From Moesziomyces globuligerus (Eukaryota; Basidiomycota; Ustilaginomycetes; Ustilaginales; Ustilaginaceae), in NCBI GenBank assembly GCA_030849465.1, contig JARVLF010000015.1, forward strand, positions 2,232,001-2,296,000: DNA of 64,000 bases, written 5' to 3'. Shown here piece after piece: positions 19,064 to 30,800 of this stretch. The translations under genes and the position numbers were made by a program. Numbering within the stretch: position 1 is the stretch's first letter; every line of letters begins with the position of its first letter. The notes under the pieces are model-generated. The model worked only from the letters and a program-made list of their open reading frames with translations, did no database searches and was not told the DNA's origin.

Positions 19064-20621
19064 CGTCGCGAACACTGCCGGATAGCGGGTCTCTATTTTA
19101 TCGCTGGCGAGGCCCGGGGCGTACGCGTCTGGCTGATGAAGTCGGGCGCGATGAGGTGGGTCTTCGGTTGTGAAACTCTGATGCGGTTCGACCGCGTAGA
19201 CGCTCCGCCTCGAGAGCCTGGTGTACAGCGACGCAACGGATGGAGGGGAAGGTCGTGGTAGGTGGAGGGAGAGATGGTGAATCACTCGAGAAGGTCGGTG
19301 TCAGCCAGTCGGCGGAGCTGCTACGCCTCACGACTCCTGAGGCGTTCTCGAAAATCCACCTCTCATACGTCAGTCTGTCGGCCAAGATGCCAAGCGTATG
19401 GGCGCGCCAGGCTGCCTCCGCAACTTGTTATCCCGCACACAACTCCTCCGCACTCACTCCTCTGCCCCGTTCATCCTTGCGACGCACTTCCGATTATGAC
19501 TGTACCATCCTGATCCCGCTTTGGCCATGGTGCTGCAGGCTGACACTGTAGCGCTTTCCGCTTTCCACGACGAGCTCGGTAGGTTATTTCTCGCGCTTAC
19601 GCTTGTGCCTCATGTCCGGAGCTCGCTAAGCGGGCAGAGCGTAGCATCGGCTCGCAAACCTCCTGAGTCGATACACTGTCCTGTGGGCTGCATTTTTAAA
19701 TAATTCCAGGGTGGGGTAACTCAGCAGCAGCAGGTAAAAAATAACCCTGGAGGCAGGCATGCTGACGGGACAAGAGCGCGTCATTGCGGCTAGCTAACGC
19801 CCGTCTCACTGTACCAAATTGGCAGCGTGTCGCAGGGTGACGTTTGGGCCGTGTTTATCGTACCTCGTCTGCGAACGTGCAGTCTGGCTGAGATCCATGT
19901 CGCAATTCCACAGCTCATGCATGTTCAAATTGATTCACGATGTGTAGCCTCGCCGATCCAACATGCTCAACTCGATTTTCGCACTCTTGTCAACGGTCAA
20001 GCGATGGGCACAAACCAGCACAGAGCCGTCATGAAGGTTTTGTAAGGGTTTGAGCTATCTGCACGGAAGGAGCAGCGAGCGCACATGTGTATACAGGGAC
20101 CGGACCATGCGTCGTGATCTCGAGGGACCCGCATGTGTGGGGGAAGCAAGAGCGCAAAGGAACTAAAGCCGAAAGGACCAGCCGCTCTGAAGCCAGAAGA
20201 TGGAAGAAAGATCCCGATCATCGGCGGCAGCTCGTGGTGAAGAGAAGAGGAATAGTGACGGGACGGTGCGTTGCGAACAGGAGGGTTGGGGGAGCAAAGA
20301 TCGAGAGAAGGTGATCCTGTTGCGCAAATGGCCGAATCTATCGCAAGGCAAGGAGTGAAACTGAGTCGAAGGGGGTCATGTAGTTATGCAAGGGTGGGCC
20401 TGGAGGTGGAAGAGCCAAAAGTGGGAGGCGGTCAACAAGACCGAGATGGGAGTGGACCATGTGGACCCAATCAAGAAGTCTGGGTCCAACAGCGTCCTTT
20501 TGGTGATTAGCGCGACAAAATACGGTTGACCGCTGAAAATACGGCTCGTACCGAGTGAGAGCCGTCGGAACGGGCTCCAACATTCTCTTCAACACGAGGT
20601 CAGGTCGTCTGTGAAGCGCCC
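19064..20621. other. intergenic between SRF1-like and CCCH genes
   Basis: About 1.56 kb holding the SRF1 promoter and the 3' flank of the CCCH gene. It has lower GC content in places (19690-19745, 19910-20040). I see no tRNA, no repeat and no credible coding frame. Confidence 0.4.
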
Positions 20622-23135
20622 TTAGACGGCGACGGGGTTGGACTGGACGACAGCGGCAAAGTCCATCATCTGGGCAGCCGCACCGGTTGTGCCGGCCGGC
20701 TTAGCGAGGGGGGTCGTGGTCTCAGCCTCCTTGGTCGAAGCGCCAGCCTCTTTGGCCTCGCTGCTTGGCGCAGGGGCGGCGGCGGCCTTGTCGTCGGTGG
20801 TGGCAGCGGCCTCGGGCTCCTTGGTGGGCTCGGGCTGCTTCTTGACCGGAGCAGGTGCTGAGAGGATGGCGGAGAAGTTGGCCTTGGCCACACCGTTCGT
20901 GTTGCCAGCGGCAGCAGGCGCGGGCCCCGCGGCGGCCGGGCCCTGACCGTTGCTCAGGGCCGGAAAGTCGTCAGCGCTCGGCAGGCGCTGAGGAGCAGCC
21001 TTCTTCTGAGCCGCGCCGCCCTGGGCGCCCTGTCCGTTGGCACGACCTGCGGAGCCCTGGTTGGCTCGCGAGCGCGCGCCGTTCTGGTTGTTCTGTCCCT
21101 TGCCACCCTGCACGCCGTTGGCCTGGGGCTTGGCCCCGGTTTGGCGGTTCGCAGCACCGTTGCTGTTGCCGTTGACCAGAGGCTTGGAGGGGACGGACGC
21201 GGGGATGCGGTCGCCCTGGCTGCTCACAGATGCTGTGGCAGCGGCCTTGCCTTCCTCGGTCTTAGCAGCGCCAGCACCGCGCTTGCCGTTGGCGGCGTTG
21301 TCGGCCTTGGCCTCGGTCTTGCCAGCTGATGGCGCGTTCGAGCCCGAGGACTTGTTCGACGATGCGGAGGCCGCTGCATTTGCCTTGGACGCGTGGTCCT
21401 TCTTGACGGAGCCAGACGCAGCGGAAGTCGTCGTCTTGTCAGCAGCTTCGGTACGCGAAGCGGAACGGTCCGCCGAGGGCTTCGAGGCGCCCTCGTTCTT
21501 CTGAAGCGAAGCAGGGATGGTGGTCTGAGCCGAGGCAGGCGAGGTGGAAACGCTCACATCCCTTGGTGTGGCAGGGAGGTTGGCGACCTCACCGGGGGCC
21601 GTGGTGTTAGCCGCTGTGGAAGCGTGGTTGGCGTTGTTGCCGTTAGCAGAGGCACCGTTGTTGGAAGCCTTGGAGTTCTTGGCGGCGAGCGCGCGGTTGA
21701 TGGCGCGCGAAGCCTCGATCGAGTGGTTGGATCGACCGGCGTTGGGGCCGCGGGCATCGGTGCCGTCGGGCAGGATGTGAGGGAATCGGCAGTCCTCTCC
21801 GTGCTTGCAGGCGGAGCGAGCGAAGAAGAGACAGGCGGGACGCTCGCTGGAGCGCTTGCCCACCTCGGAACGCTGGCCGTAGCTGGCGCCGAGGGATGCG
21901 CCACCGCGGCGGGCACCCTTGCTTCCCCGAGAAGTGGGCTGGGGGCCCGTCAGGAAGCTGCCGTCGGCTCCCACAGACACGCCGTTCTGTGCCGGCCCGG
22001 GCTGGAAAGGTGCAGCGTGGTGAGCCATGAAGGCGCTGAAGGAAGTGGTGGTGGTGGCAGACGGGCTCGCCGAAGTCGAAGCGCGCTTGGCCGGTTCAGC
22101 AGAGGCCTTAGCAGTAGGCTTAGACTCGGAGGCAGAGTCGGCCTGGTCGGCCTCAGCGTCAGCTGGTGCTGAGTCGGTAACGTGCGCGGCAGCATCTTGC
22201 GAGGCGTCGCTGGAAGCCGGTGCGGACTGACCCTCCTGAGCGGGCTGAGGAGCAAACTGCTGGCGCGAGTGCGAGGCGAACTGGTGGCCATACGACTTGC
22301 TGTCGGCAGAGTGCTGAGCAGGCGCCATGTGAGGAGGAGGTGGCATGTGAACCGGCATGGGCACACCGGCGTGAGCGTACTGGAGAGGCATGGGGGGAGC
22401 CATAGAGTAAAAGTGCTGGGGAGGTCCGTAAGCGGGGTAGCCGTAGGTGGGGGACTGGAAGAACATGGGTCCCTGACCGGGCGAGACGGGGCCAGCACTG
22501 GAGGAAGCTGCGCCGACGGGTACGGGGTGGGCGAAGATGCACTTCTCGCCGTAACGGCAGTTGGGGAAGAAGCGGCAGGGGATCATCCTTGCGACCTCTG
22601 GAGGCGGTAGGCTCCCGGAAGAGCTGTCCTTGGCAGCGTGGACGCGGTGTTCGGGGTTGTGGGAAGGGTCGAAGAAGGCGTGCTGAGGCTGGAATGGGTA
22701 TGCGGGCTGCGACATGGGATGCTGGTGCACGAGGTGCTGCTGCTGCTGCTGGACGGAGCCGTCGAGCGAGTTGTTCTGGTAGACGGGGGGCTGCACGTAG
22801 CTGACGGTACCGTCGGGGAGCTGCTTGCCTCCGTGCGAGTCGATGACTGGAGCGGTCTGGAAGGCAGTGGACTGGGTGTGCTGCAAGGCGTTGTTGACGA
22901 CGGAGGCGAGCTCGGGGTTCTGCTTGAGAGCGTCGTCGTTGGCGACCTCGAGGGCGTTGGCACCCTTGGCGAGCAGCTGAGAGACGACCTGGATGTGGCT
23001 GGCGCGAACGGCGTAGTGAAGAGCAGTCAGACCGGCATCATCACGTGCATCGATCTCGAGGGAGGGATGCTCGAGGAGGGAGCTGACGAGCTCGACGTTG
23101 CCGTCCTGGGCGGCCTGGAAGATGGTGGTAGTCAT
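20622..23135 (-). CDS. ankyrin-repeat and CCCH zinc-finger protein
   Basis: A protein of 837 residues, probably RNA-binding. Residues 3-75 contain about two ankyrin repeats (GNVELVSSLLEHPSLEIDAR, then AGLTALHYAVRASHIQVV). A first zinc finger at about 184-200 has the spacing C-x5-C-x5-C-x3-H (CRFFPNCRYGEKCIFAH). A second at about 437-455 has C-x7-C-x5-C-x3-H (CLFFARSACKHGEDCRFPH). The remaining ~380 residues are Ala/Ser/Asn/Gly-rich and low complexity, with a short conserved-looking island PSADDFPALSNG and a hydrophobic tail MMDFAAVVQSN. The architecture recalls ankyrin plus tandem CCCH proteins of plants and fungi that act on mRNA, but the specific function is unknown. It shares a divergent promoter with the PPR gene. 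Confidence 0.85.
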   Translation of the reverse strand: MTTTIFQAAQDGNVELVSSLLEHPSLEIDARDDAGLTALHYAVRASHIQVVSQLLAKGANALEVANDDALKQNPELASVVNNALQHTQSTAFQTAPVIDSHGGKQLPDGTVSYVQPPVYQNNSLDGSVQQQQQHLVHQHPMSQPAYPFQPQHAFFDPSHNPEHRVHAAKDSSSGSLPPPEVARMIPCRFFPNCRYGEKCIFAHPVPVGAASSSAGPVSPGQGPMFFQSPTYGYPAYGPPQHFYSMAPPMPLQYAHAGVPMPVHMPPPPHMAPAQHSADSKSYGHQFASHSRQQFAPQPAQEGQSAPASSDASQDAAAHVTDSAPADAEADQADSASESKPTAKASAEPAKRASTSASPSATTTTSFSAFMAHHAAPFQPGPAQNGVSVGADGSFLTGPQPTSRGSKGARRGGASLGASYGQRSEVGKRSSERPACLFFARSACKHGEDCRFPHILPDGTDARGPNAGRSNHSIEASRAINRALAAKNSKASNNGASANGNNANHASTAANTTAPGEVANLPATPRDVSVSTSPASAQTTIPASLQKNEGASKPSADRSASRTEAADKTTTSAASGSVKKDHASKANAAASASSNKSSGSNAPSAGKTEAKADNAANGKRGAGAAKTEEGKAAATASVSSQGDRIPASVPSKPLVNGNSNGAANRQTGAKPQANGVQGGKGQNNQNGARSRANQGSAGRANGQGAQGGAAQKKAAPQRLPSADDFPALSNGQGPAAAGPAPAAAGNTNGVAKANFSAILSAPAPVKKQPEPTKEPEAAATTDDKAAAAPAPSSEAKEAGASTKEAETTTPLAKPAGTTGAAAQMMDFAAVVQSNPVAV

Positions 23136-24629
23136 GATGGCGGTGGCCGAAAAGCGTTACGCTTTCGTAGGAATGATTTGGAGCCGGTTGCGGGCTGGAA
23201 GGAGGAGCAGAGCCTCACTGACACTGTACTTGCTGCAGTGCAGTGAAAGAAGGCTGGCTGCAACCTGGGCGAAGGACGAAGCAGAGACAAACGCTGTTCC
23301 GAACGGTTCGGGAAGATTGGACCCGCTGTTCGTAGGAAAAGCGAGCGGGGAAGCCCAGCGGTAGGTGAGCGCGGCGCTGAAGATAGGTTCGGAGGGAGAG
23401 CTGACGAGCTTGTGGACAGCTTGTTGGTCGAGTCGGAAAGCTGCGCAGACGAGAGGGTAGCTGGTGAGAAGACAGCTAGGAGGCGGGTGACTGGGAGAAG
23501 GCTGGGCGTGAAAAGCAGGGAAGAAGCGACGACAATCCGCGACTAGCGATGAGGGTTGTGCGGAGGTGACGATGCAGGGATTGAGGAAGGCGGAGGTGAT
23601 GGACGACGAGCGTTGGCGGACGACAGAGGTCTTGGTCGACTTTGCAGCTTCTGACGGGCCCTTTTTTTCGCTCCCTCGGCGGACGAGGCCCGTAGGAAGA
23701 AGAGAGAAAAAGTGATTGACTGGCCAAGCGAGCCAAGCGCCTCGAGAAGATTGGATAGCCAATTTCCTGCAGCGCTGCGACTTTCTTCCTGCATTTTTTT
23801 TTATTCCCGGCTTTTTGGATTTGGTTCAGAGACGGCCGCACACTCACACTGGTGAAATCGAACAAATTTTGAGTGAGATCGGGGGGACACGGCGTAGGAA
23901 CGGGTTCAGGTTGAGAGAGTGGGTGGCTCGGCCGTCCAAGCTTCCGGTTGCGCACGGCAGCTCTCCCACGCGCTCGCTCTTGAAAGGGTGCACGAACCGA
24001 GGCGAGTCAGCTGCCTCGTGTCGCTCGACACAGCAGACTTTTAGGCTTTTGGCCCTTTGGCCCCTTTGACCTCTGCGCACACGACATGCGTCCCACACAT
24101 CTCTGTGCAGTGCATGCGGTGCGGAGAGAGCTGCTGTAGCAAAATGCAATCTCCAGCCACCCCCATCAGCCTTCGCACCCCCTCGCCGCGATTCAATGCT
24201 AGCTGCGTCCACCGTCCTCGCTGGAAAGGGTCGTCTCCCCACCCCCTTTGCACTCGTTGGCCTTTCTCTCCTCTACTGTACAACAAAATCAAAAAGAATT
24301 AAAATTCAGGCAGGCAAAAGCGCAGTCAAACGTCGTCGAGAATTGGGGATCCGAAAAAGGTGCAAGAAAACAGCGACGCGAAAAAGTGCTACAGAGGAGA
24401 GCCGCCCTGCGGCAACTGGAAAGACCCTCTCCAGATTGCTTGGCCTTCTCGCACGGTTGGAATTCAGCGCCGGCCTACCAGATTGAGAGCTGCTGGAATT
24501 CTTCCGGTTCTTCCAACCAAGCTCACTTCCTCGTCCCAACTCGTGTCGCCGGGGTCACTTCCATACCAACTCGCTTCGTGCAGCAAGAACGAGCCGCCGT
24601 CCCAACCACGGCGCGCACATCACTCCACC
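23136..24629. other. divergent intergenic region between CCCH and PPR genes
   Basis: A 1.5 kb bidirectional promoter and leader region. It contains A/T runs at 23660-23670, 23793-23803 and 24285-24305. Open frames running into the PPR gene begin with GTG and lack protein character. No RNA gene is seen. Confidence 0.4.
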
Positions 24630-27248
24630 ATGGTGCTGCGCTGCTACAGTCGCAGGCATATCGTGCCTGCGTTCCGCACCATTCAGCGCCAAATCACCAC
24701 TGCAACTCCTGCAAGCGCTGCACACATCACTCCTCCTTCTGGTCAGCCCAAGGATGCCTCCGCACATGCTTCCTCCGGACACGTCCGTAGAGCCAGGCAG
24801 CAAGAAGAGCCAGAAAGTTGGTCTTTCTTCTTCCCGGATCATCTCTCGTGGAAGCAGAAGCCATCCTCAGCACCTCGCGTCTCACATCCGCTCGTAAAGA
24901 AGCTCATCTCGGAGATCTACAGCACCTCTCGCGAGCCCTCCGCCAACCGCGTCTGGAAGGCATACACGGACCTCAAGGAAGTCTCCGAAGCCAATGCAGT
25001 CGGCACCTCTTCCGAGTCATACACCAACCTCATCACCCAACTTGAGCCTGCCCACCTCCAGCAGCTCCTCCGCGCCATCGACCCTGCCGTTGCTGCGACC
25101 AGAAGGCTCGCTCGTGCAGAGGGCAGACACTTCCAGAACCTGCACCAGAAGCAGCAGGCGCTTGCCTCCGGCCTGGCTCCTGCCAAGATCCTCCTCGTCG
25201 AGCCGCAGACCTCGAAGAAGACGGTCAAGATCTTCGATCCACAACACCCTGTACGCGAATACATGCGTAGGGTCCAGATCATCTTCCGCGACATGCGACT
25301 GCACTCGTCTGTCGTTCCCACCACCAGCTCCACCATCGACGCCCTGCCCAATCTCGACGACTACAACCACGTCCTTGCCCGTCTCTCCTCGGGCGGTCAC
25401 ATTGGTCCCATGTCGACCATCTGGAACGAGCTTTCTGCCGCCTCACACAAGTCGGACAACAAAGGCCTTCATCCAAATCGCCACACCTACCGGGCGCTCA
25501 TGATCGGCCTCAGCCGCCACGCGACCGAACAGATCGAAAGGGTGCAGAAGAACGAAGCTTCCAAGACCTTCGACTATTCGGGCAAGAAGAGACAGCTCGA
25601 CAAGTCCGCCCGAGCCGCCGCCGCCGGTATGGCAAAGTTCGGCCAAGTCCTCGCCCCGTCCGCAAGGGCCGCCGCCATCCTGGCCGCCCTTCGCACCATG
25701 GCCCTGCTCAAGGACACCAAGGAGCACGGCGTCACTCCCAGCCAGAATACGCTCGACTTTGCTGCAAGGACGTTGCGTCTCGCTGGCCACATCGACGGTC
25801 TCCACCTGCTCATGCACCAGGCATACGGTATCGACTTGGCGTCACCCGACTCTGCCGACAGGAGTACGACGGCCCTCTCCCCCACGACGCACACGCTCAA
25901 TACCATCCTCATGGCCCTCGGAGAGCAGGCCAGTGTCCCGGAGATGGTGGCCGCGTACGAGACCCTGGCCAAGCCACTGCCAGTGGCCTTCCATGGCGCA
26001 GACGCCAGCTCATCAGCAGAAAGCCTCTTCTCAACAAAGTGGAGAGACATCTTCAGCAGCATGCGCGATCGTGCGCCCGAAGTCGTCCAAAACGGTAACG
26101 GGCAAGACGGAGCCAGCATCCCGGATGTCTTCCCGTACTCCTATCCCAACAGGATCCAGCCCAACACCAAAACCTTTCAGATTCTGCTCCGTCACTGCTG
26201 CAGTGAAGTCGATCCGCTCCGCTCGCCAGTGGCGCTCAAGAACGAAGCTGGCGGCTCGGCGGCCACGCTTGCGAAAGAGTCCACCGAGATCGCCCTCGCC
26301 GAGATGAAGGACGGTGGACCTCGCGCGGCAGAGATGAGTCGGAGGTCAAAGGGCGCATACTCCCTTTTCGCCAAGAGTCTGCTTCTTGAAGCACTCGACC
26401 GGTCCGATGTGCTGCTGCGCTCGACTGCGCGTAGCCTCGGCATCAATCTGGAGCGACACGAAGTGCAGTCACCCGAGAACTCAGCCGAGGAGGCGGATGG
26501 CAACAGCGAGGTGCCTGCCGATGCTGCCGAGTCCGCTCAGGCGAGATCCGAGCATCTGCGCGTGTCGGCCGTGCCAGGACGAGCGATGGACGACGACTTC
26601 CTCCCCATGCTCGAGGCCCCAACCTTCTCCGTGACTGCCTCGATGATCGAGCCTTATTTCTCGCTCGCCTCCTCGCGCAAGAACACGGGTGACCTGCGCT
26701 GGATCCGAACTGTCTTGTCCAAGGCACTGGAGACCAAGATCGCCGAGACCAAGGTCATCGATGCCGCTTGGCAGGTGTACAGCTCGCGCTTCGCCAAGGT
26801 GCCTCAAGCCGCATCGAAACCTCCTGTGGAAGGCGAAGAGCCTTCGGCTCAGTTGGACGATGCTGCGCCGCTCCAGCTGCGAAGCCTGGGACGCGGCGAA
26901 GTGGCTGCCTTCCTACACCGGCTGCGACAGCAATACCGAATGGCGGTCAGACACGCCCAGTCGCTCGAGCACCTGCTCTACGAACGATTGGACGAGCGCA
27001 TGCAGTCCCTCTCGGCGCATAGGTCTGATAAACAGAAGAAGCGGCTGCAGGCTCACCGCGAAGCTCTGCTCAAGGCAGAACAGGAGAAACTCGAAGCACA
27101 GGAACGCGAAGCCGCAAGGAAAGCGCAGGTGGAGGAGAACCGAAGGCTGCGTGCGCTGCAGAAGGAGCAGCAGCAGACTCAGCAGGGCACAACGGACAGC
27201 TCCGGCCCGCACTTGGACGCCGCTTCGACCGCTGCTGCCACAGCATAA
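24630..27248 (+). CDS. mitochondrial PPR-like (pentatricopeptide) protein
   Basis: A protein of 872 residues. The N-terminus is Arg/Ser-rich and lacks acids over about 25 residues (VLRCYSRRHIVPAFRTIQRQ), which fits a mitochondrial targeting sequence. PPR-like helical hairpins are visible at about 240-300 (LDDYNHVLARLSSGGHIGPM, then PNRHTYRALMIGLSRHA), about 365-450 (GVTPSQNTLDFAARTLRLAG, then THTLNTILMALGEQ) and about 507 (IQPNTKTFQILLRHCC). The last 70 residues form a highly charged Glu/Lys/Arg/Gln helix. Fungal proteins of this sort bind organellar RNA for processing or translation; which RNA cannot be told. The start (ccaccATGg) is strong, and the frame extension further upstream begins with GTG. 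Confidence 0.75.
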   Translation: MVLRCYSRRHIVPAFRTIQRQITTATPASAAHITPPSGQPKDASAHASSGHVRRARQQEEPESWSFFFPDHLSWKQKPSSAPRVSHPLVKKLISEIYSTSREPSANRVWKAYTDLKEVSEANAVGTSSESYTNLITQLEPAHLQQLLRAIDPAVAATRRLARAEGRHFQNLHQKQQALASGLAPAKILLVEPQTSKKTVKIFDPQHPVREYMRRVQIIFRDMRLHSSVVPTTSSTIDALPNLDDYNHVLARLSSGGHIGPMSTIWNELSAASHKSDNKGLHPNRHTYRALMIGLSRHATEQIERVQKNEASKTFDYSGKKRQLDKSARAAAAGMAKFGQVLAPSARAAAILAALRTMALLKDTKEHGVTPSQNTLDFAARTLRLAGHIDGLHLLMHQAYGIDLASPDSADRSTTALSPTTHTLNTILMALGEQASVPEMVAAYETLAKPLPVAFHGADASSSAESLFSTKWRDIFSSMRDRAPEVVQNGNGQDGASIPDVFPYSYPNRIQPNTKTFQILLRHCCSEVDPLRSPVALKNEAGGSAATLAKESTEIALAEMKDGGPRAAEMSRRSKGAYSLFAKSLLLEALDRSDVLLRSTARSLGINLERHEVQSPENSAEEADGNSEVPADAAESAQARSEHLRVSAVPGRAMDDDFLPMLEAPTFSVTASMIEPYFSLASSRKNTGDLRWIRTVLSKALETKIAETKVIDAAWQVYSSRFAKVPQAASKPPVEGEEPSAQLDDAAPLQLRSLGRGEVAAFLHRLRQQYRMAVRHAQSLEHLLYERLDERMQSLSAHRSDKQKKRLQAHREALLKAEQEKLEAQEREAARKAQVEENRRLRALQKEQQQTQQGTTDSSGPHLDAASTAAATA

Positions 27249-27816
27249 GCACCCTATAACGACGGATAGACGCATGCATCATCATTTCTTCGTCATTCCG
27301 AGAGATTGCTGTTCAGCGCCTGCGTGACAACGATGGCCCCTGTGAACGAAGGCGCCATTTGTAGTATTCTGAGGAAGTCAGAGCCTCTGCACAACTGCCG
27401 AATTCAGGCCGTGCGGTGAATTGGGGGGCTGCGCCGAGGACTGGCACGTCGCCAGAAAGGAACCGAGAAGTCTCTGACAGTGGAAAGACATGGGTGTGCG
27501 GGAGGGGTAGAGATGCTGGGTGGGGACGGGGATCATGCAGATGGGATCGGGGGCGCGTGTTGCAGCCGCGCTACGTGTCAGGTCGGCGCTGTCTCGAATC
27601 TCCGCCAAGGCGGCCAGCAACGCACCGGCCACCCGGCGAACAACGCTCTGCTTCTTCGCGATGCGTCCTGCCTGCAGTTCTCATTCCACCCTGCATACTC
27701 GCATCACGTTCGCAACCCACCCACATCATCTCTGCGACTCGTTCCGCCCCTCTCCTTCGCAGTAGGCTTGTCTATGCTCTAGATCACATCCTCGGCCATC
27801 TCTCGGAAGCGTAAAG
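27249..27816. other. intergenic, promoter of the coiled-coil gene
   Basis: 568 nt between two plus-strand genes. No coding, RNA or repeat signal is seen. Confidence 0.4.
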
Positions 27817-30800
27817 ATGGCGGACGCTGAGGCAGCCGAGCGCGCCGCTAAGGCCGCTCGAGCAAGGGCTAAGCTCAAGAAGCATCAGGCGCAGAAGAAG
27901 GCAGCTGCCGAAGCTGAAGCAGAAGCTGCTCAAAATACCAGCGACAAGGACGCTGTCGAATCCGCCACACCTCCCGTTGAGAACGGCGCTTCGACACCGC
28001 AAGAAGACACAGCCACTTCCAAGTCCGAGAACAAAGACGCAACCGACTCAACACAGAGCGCTGAGCTGGCGGAAGCCCAAAGCAAACTCGAATCCCTCAC
28101 TGCGCAACTAGACAGCACAAGGAAGGAATTGCGAGAGGCGACCGAGGCCTCGGCATCGCTCCAACGCCAGCTGAAGGAGGAGGTGGAGAAGGCCAAGTCA
28201 TCAGCCCAAGCGGTGGAAGAATCGAGCAAGGCTCAGACTAAGAAGCTCGAGGAAGATCTGCAAGCCCAGCAGGGCAAGGCGTCTGATTTGGAAAAGCAGT
28301 TGCAGCAGCAGCGCGATGGGCTCAAGCAGGCTGAAGAGCGAGCCAAGCTGTCCGAAGAACGAGTCGCAACCCTGGAAGCATCTCTCAAGGACAGCGGAAG
28401 CACAGAAGCGACCCTGAAGGACCGCATCACGAAGATCGAGGCCGAACACACGCAGTCTCATGACCGTGCGTCTAAACTCCAGAAGGACCTTGAAGAGTCT
28501 CGACATGCGCACGACAAAGCGGCTGGCGACGCCAAGATTGTAGCAGACAAGCTGCAGCAGGCCGAGGCAAAGACGGCATCCGATGCCAAGGCGGCCAAGA
28601 AGCTCGAAGGAGACCTGGCAAAGCTGCAGCGCGAGGCAAAAGATCAACAGAGTCAAGCAGGTCAACTGCGAACCGACCTCCAGGCTAAGGAGAAGACAAT
28701 CCAGGAGCTGCAGAGCAAGCTCGACGATCCAAGCCAGGCGAATCAGATCTCTGCGCTTTCCGAGCAGCTCAAAGAAGCCAATGCGAAGGCCAAGGATCTG
28801 GAAGCTGGGCTGGCAGACAAGGAGAAGAGCCTCAAGGCTTCCGCCTCGGACGGCGACAAGCTGTCGAAACGCATCGGCGAGCTGGAAAGTAAGGCGAAGG
28901 CGGCTGAGACGGCGACGTCTGCACTCGAAGCCAAGCTGAAAGAGTCGAAAGACCGCGAGGCTACCGCCAAGACGGGCCTGGAGCAGGCCGAGGCCAGCAA
29001 TGCACAGCTCGTAGGAGAGCGCGACGAGTTGCAGAAGAAGCACGGCAAAGCTGAGGCCGACGCCAAGAGCTGGAAGGAGAACGCCGAGAAGCATTCCGCC
29101 TCGCTTGCCAAGGCCGAGAAGGAGGCAGCAAGCGTTCGAGACAACGCCGACTCCAAAGAGAAGCAGCTGTCAGCGCTGCGGACCGAGAAGCAAAAGCTCG
29201 CTGCCGAGCTGGACGAGGCCAAAGGCAAGGTCGACTCGCTCACGCAGGAGAAGGCAGGTCTCGAAGCTGCCAACGCTGAGGCGATTGGCAACTCGAAGCA
29301 GCTCCACAAGACGCACGCCACGCAGCTCGCGGAGCTGAAGAGCAAAATCGAGCAGCTCGAGGAGCAGGCCAAGAAGGATGGTGACGAGGCCGCGAAGCTC
29401 CTCACCGACGCCAAGAAGCGCGGCGACGATTCGAGCAAGCACGCCGACGGGCTCGACGCGTCGTTGAAGGACTCACTGGCCAAGGTCAAGGCACTGGAAG
29501 CACAGCTGCAGGAGCGCGACGGCAAGATCGCCAAGGCTGAGACACAGCACTCGACTTCGCAAAAGGAGCTGAGCAGTGTCACTTCGCAGCTCGAGGCGCT
29601 CAGGAAGGAGCTTAAGAGCGCGCAGGACGAGCTGTCAGGCGCACAAAAAGATCGCACTGACGCGGCCAAGAAGCTCGAGCAGCTGAACGAACAGCTGACC
29701 AAGCTGCAGGGAGACCACAAGGCAGCAACTTCGTCAGGGTACAAAATCCAGGAAGAGCTCGTCAAGTCACAAAAGCAAGTCGCCGACTACGAGGGCAAGG
29801 AGAAAGAGTGGCTGGCCAAGCACAAGGATCTGGAGGGGCTCAAGTCGAAAGCTCTGGAGGACGTGGCTTCCCTGCGCTCCGAAGTCGACTCGCACAAGGG
29901 TGGCCGCGAGACGACGCTGAAAGAGCTCACCTCGCTCAGGGAACAGCACACAAAGACCCAAGCCGAACTCAAAGCATCCCAGCAAGAGGCCAAGAAGGCT
30001 AGCGCAGCACAGACTGAGGCAGAGAATCGGATCAAAGAGCTCGATATGCAGCTGGCGACGTCCAAGTCAAACGCAGAGAAGGTCCAAGAGACGCTCAAGA
30101 GCGTCCAGTCCAAGCTCGACGCGGAAAGCAAAGCGCGTGCTGCAGCGGACAGCACCGCTCAGGAGCGCCAGAAGGACCTCGACCAGGCATCGAAGCGCGT
30201 CAAGGATCTCGACACGCGTGTCAAGTCGCTGGCCACCGAACTCGAAAAGGCCAAGGCGGATCACAAGCAGGCGCAGCAGGAGACTGCCGATCGACAGAAA
30301 CAAGTGGAGGCCGCTAAGAGTGATGCCGCGGCAACCGGCGACAAGCTCGAGGGCGTCAGCGCTCAACTCAGCGAGTCGCATACAGCCGTCAAGAAGCTCG
30401 AGGCGGAAAAAGCCAAGCTCGACAAGGCCACCGCAGGGCTGCGCAAGCAGCTCGAAGATTCACAAAAGAAGAGCGAGGTCACGTCTGCGGAGCTGGCCAA
30501 GGCTACCAAAGACCACAGCGAAGCTCTGGGTCAGAAGGATAAAGAGCTGGCCCAGGCACGACAGCAGGTCGAGGCACACGGCAAGCAACTCGCCGGCCTC
30601 GAGGACAAGCACAGTAGCCTTGAAAAAGCTACTGCTCAGCTTCGCGACGACAAGGCTCAGCTGCAGAAGGAGCTCAAAGCGTCTCAAGCGGACGCTGAGA
30701 CGCACAAGTCGTCCGCTGATGGCAAGACCAAGGAAATCGAGGCACTCGTGGTCAAGGTCTCGAGCACCGAAGCGAGCCTGGCCAAGTCGACTGACGAGGC

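Noticed and set aside
19064..19285. N-terminal extension of the SRF1-like protein
   Set aside because: The extension starts with GTG and reads as leader sequence; the ATG at 19063 has a good context.
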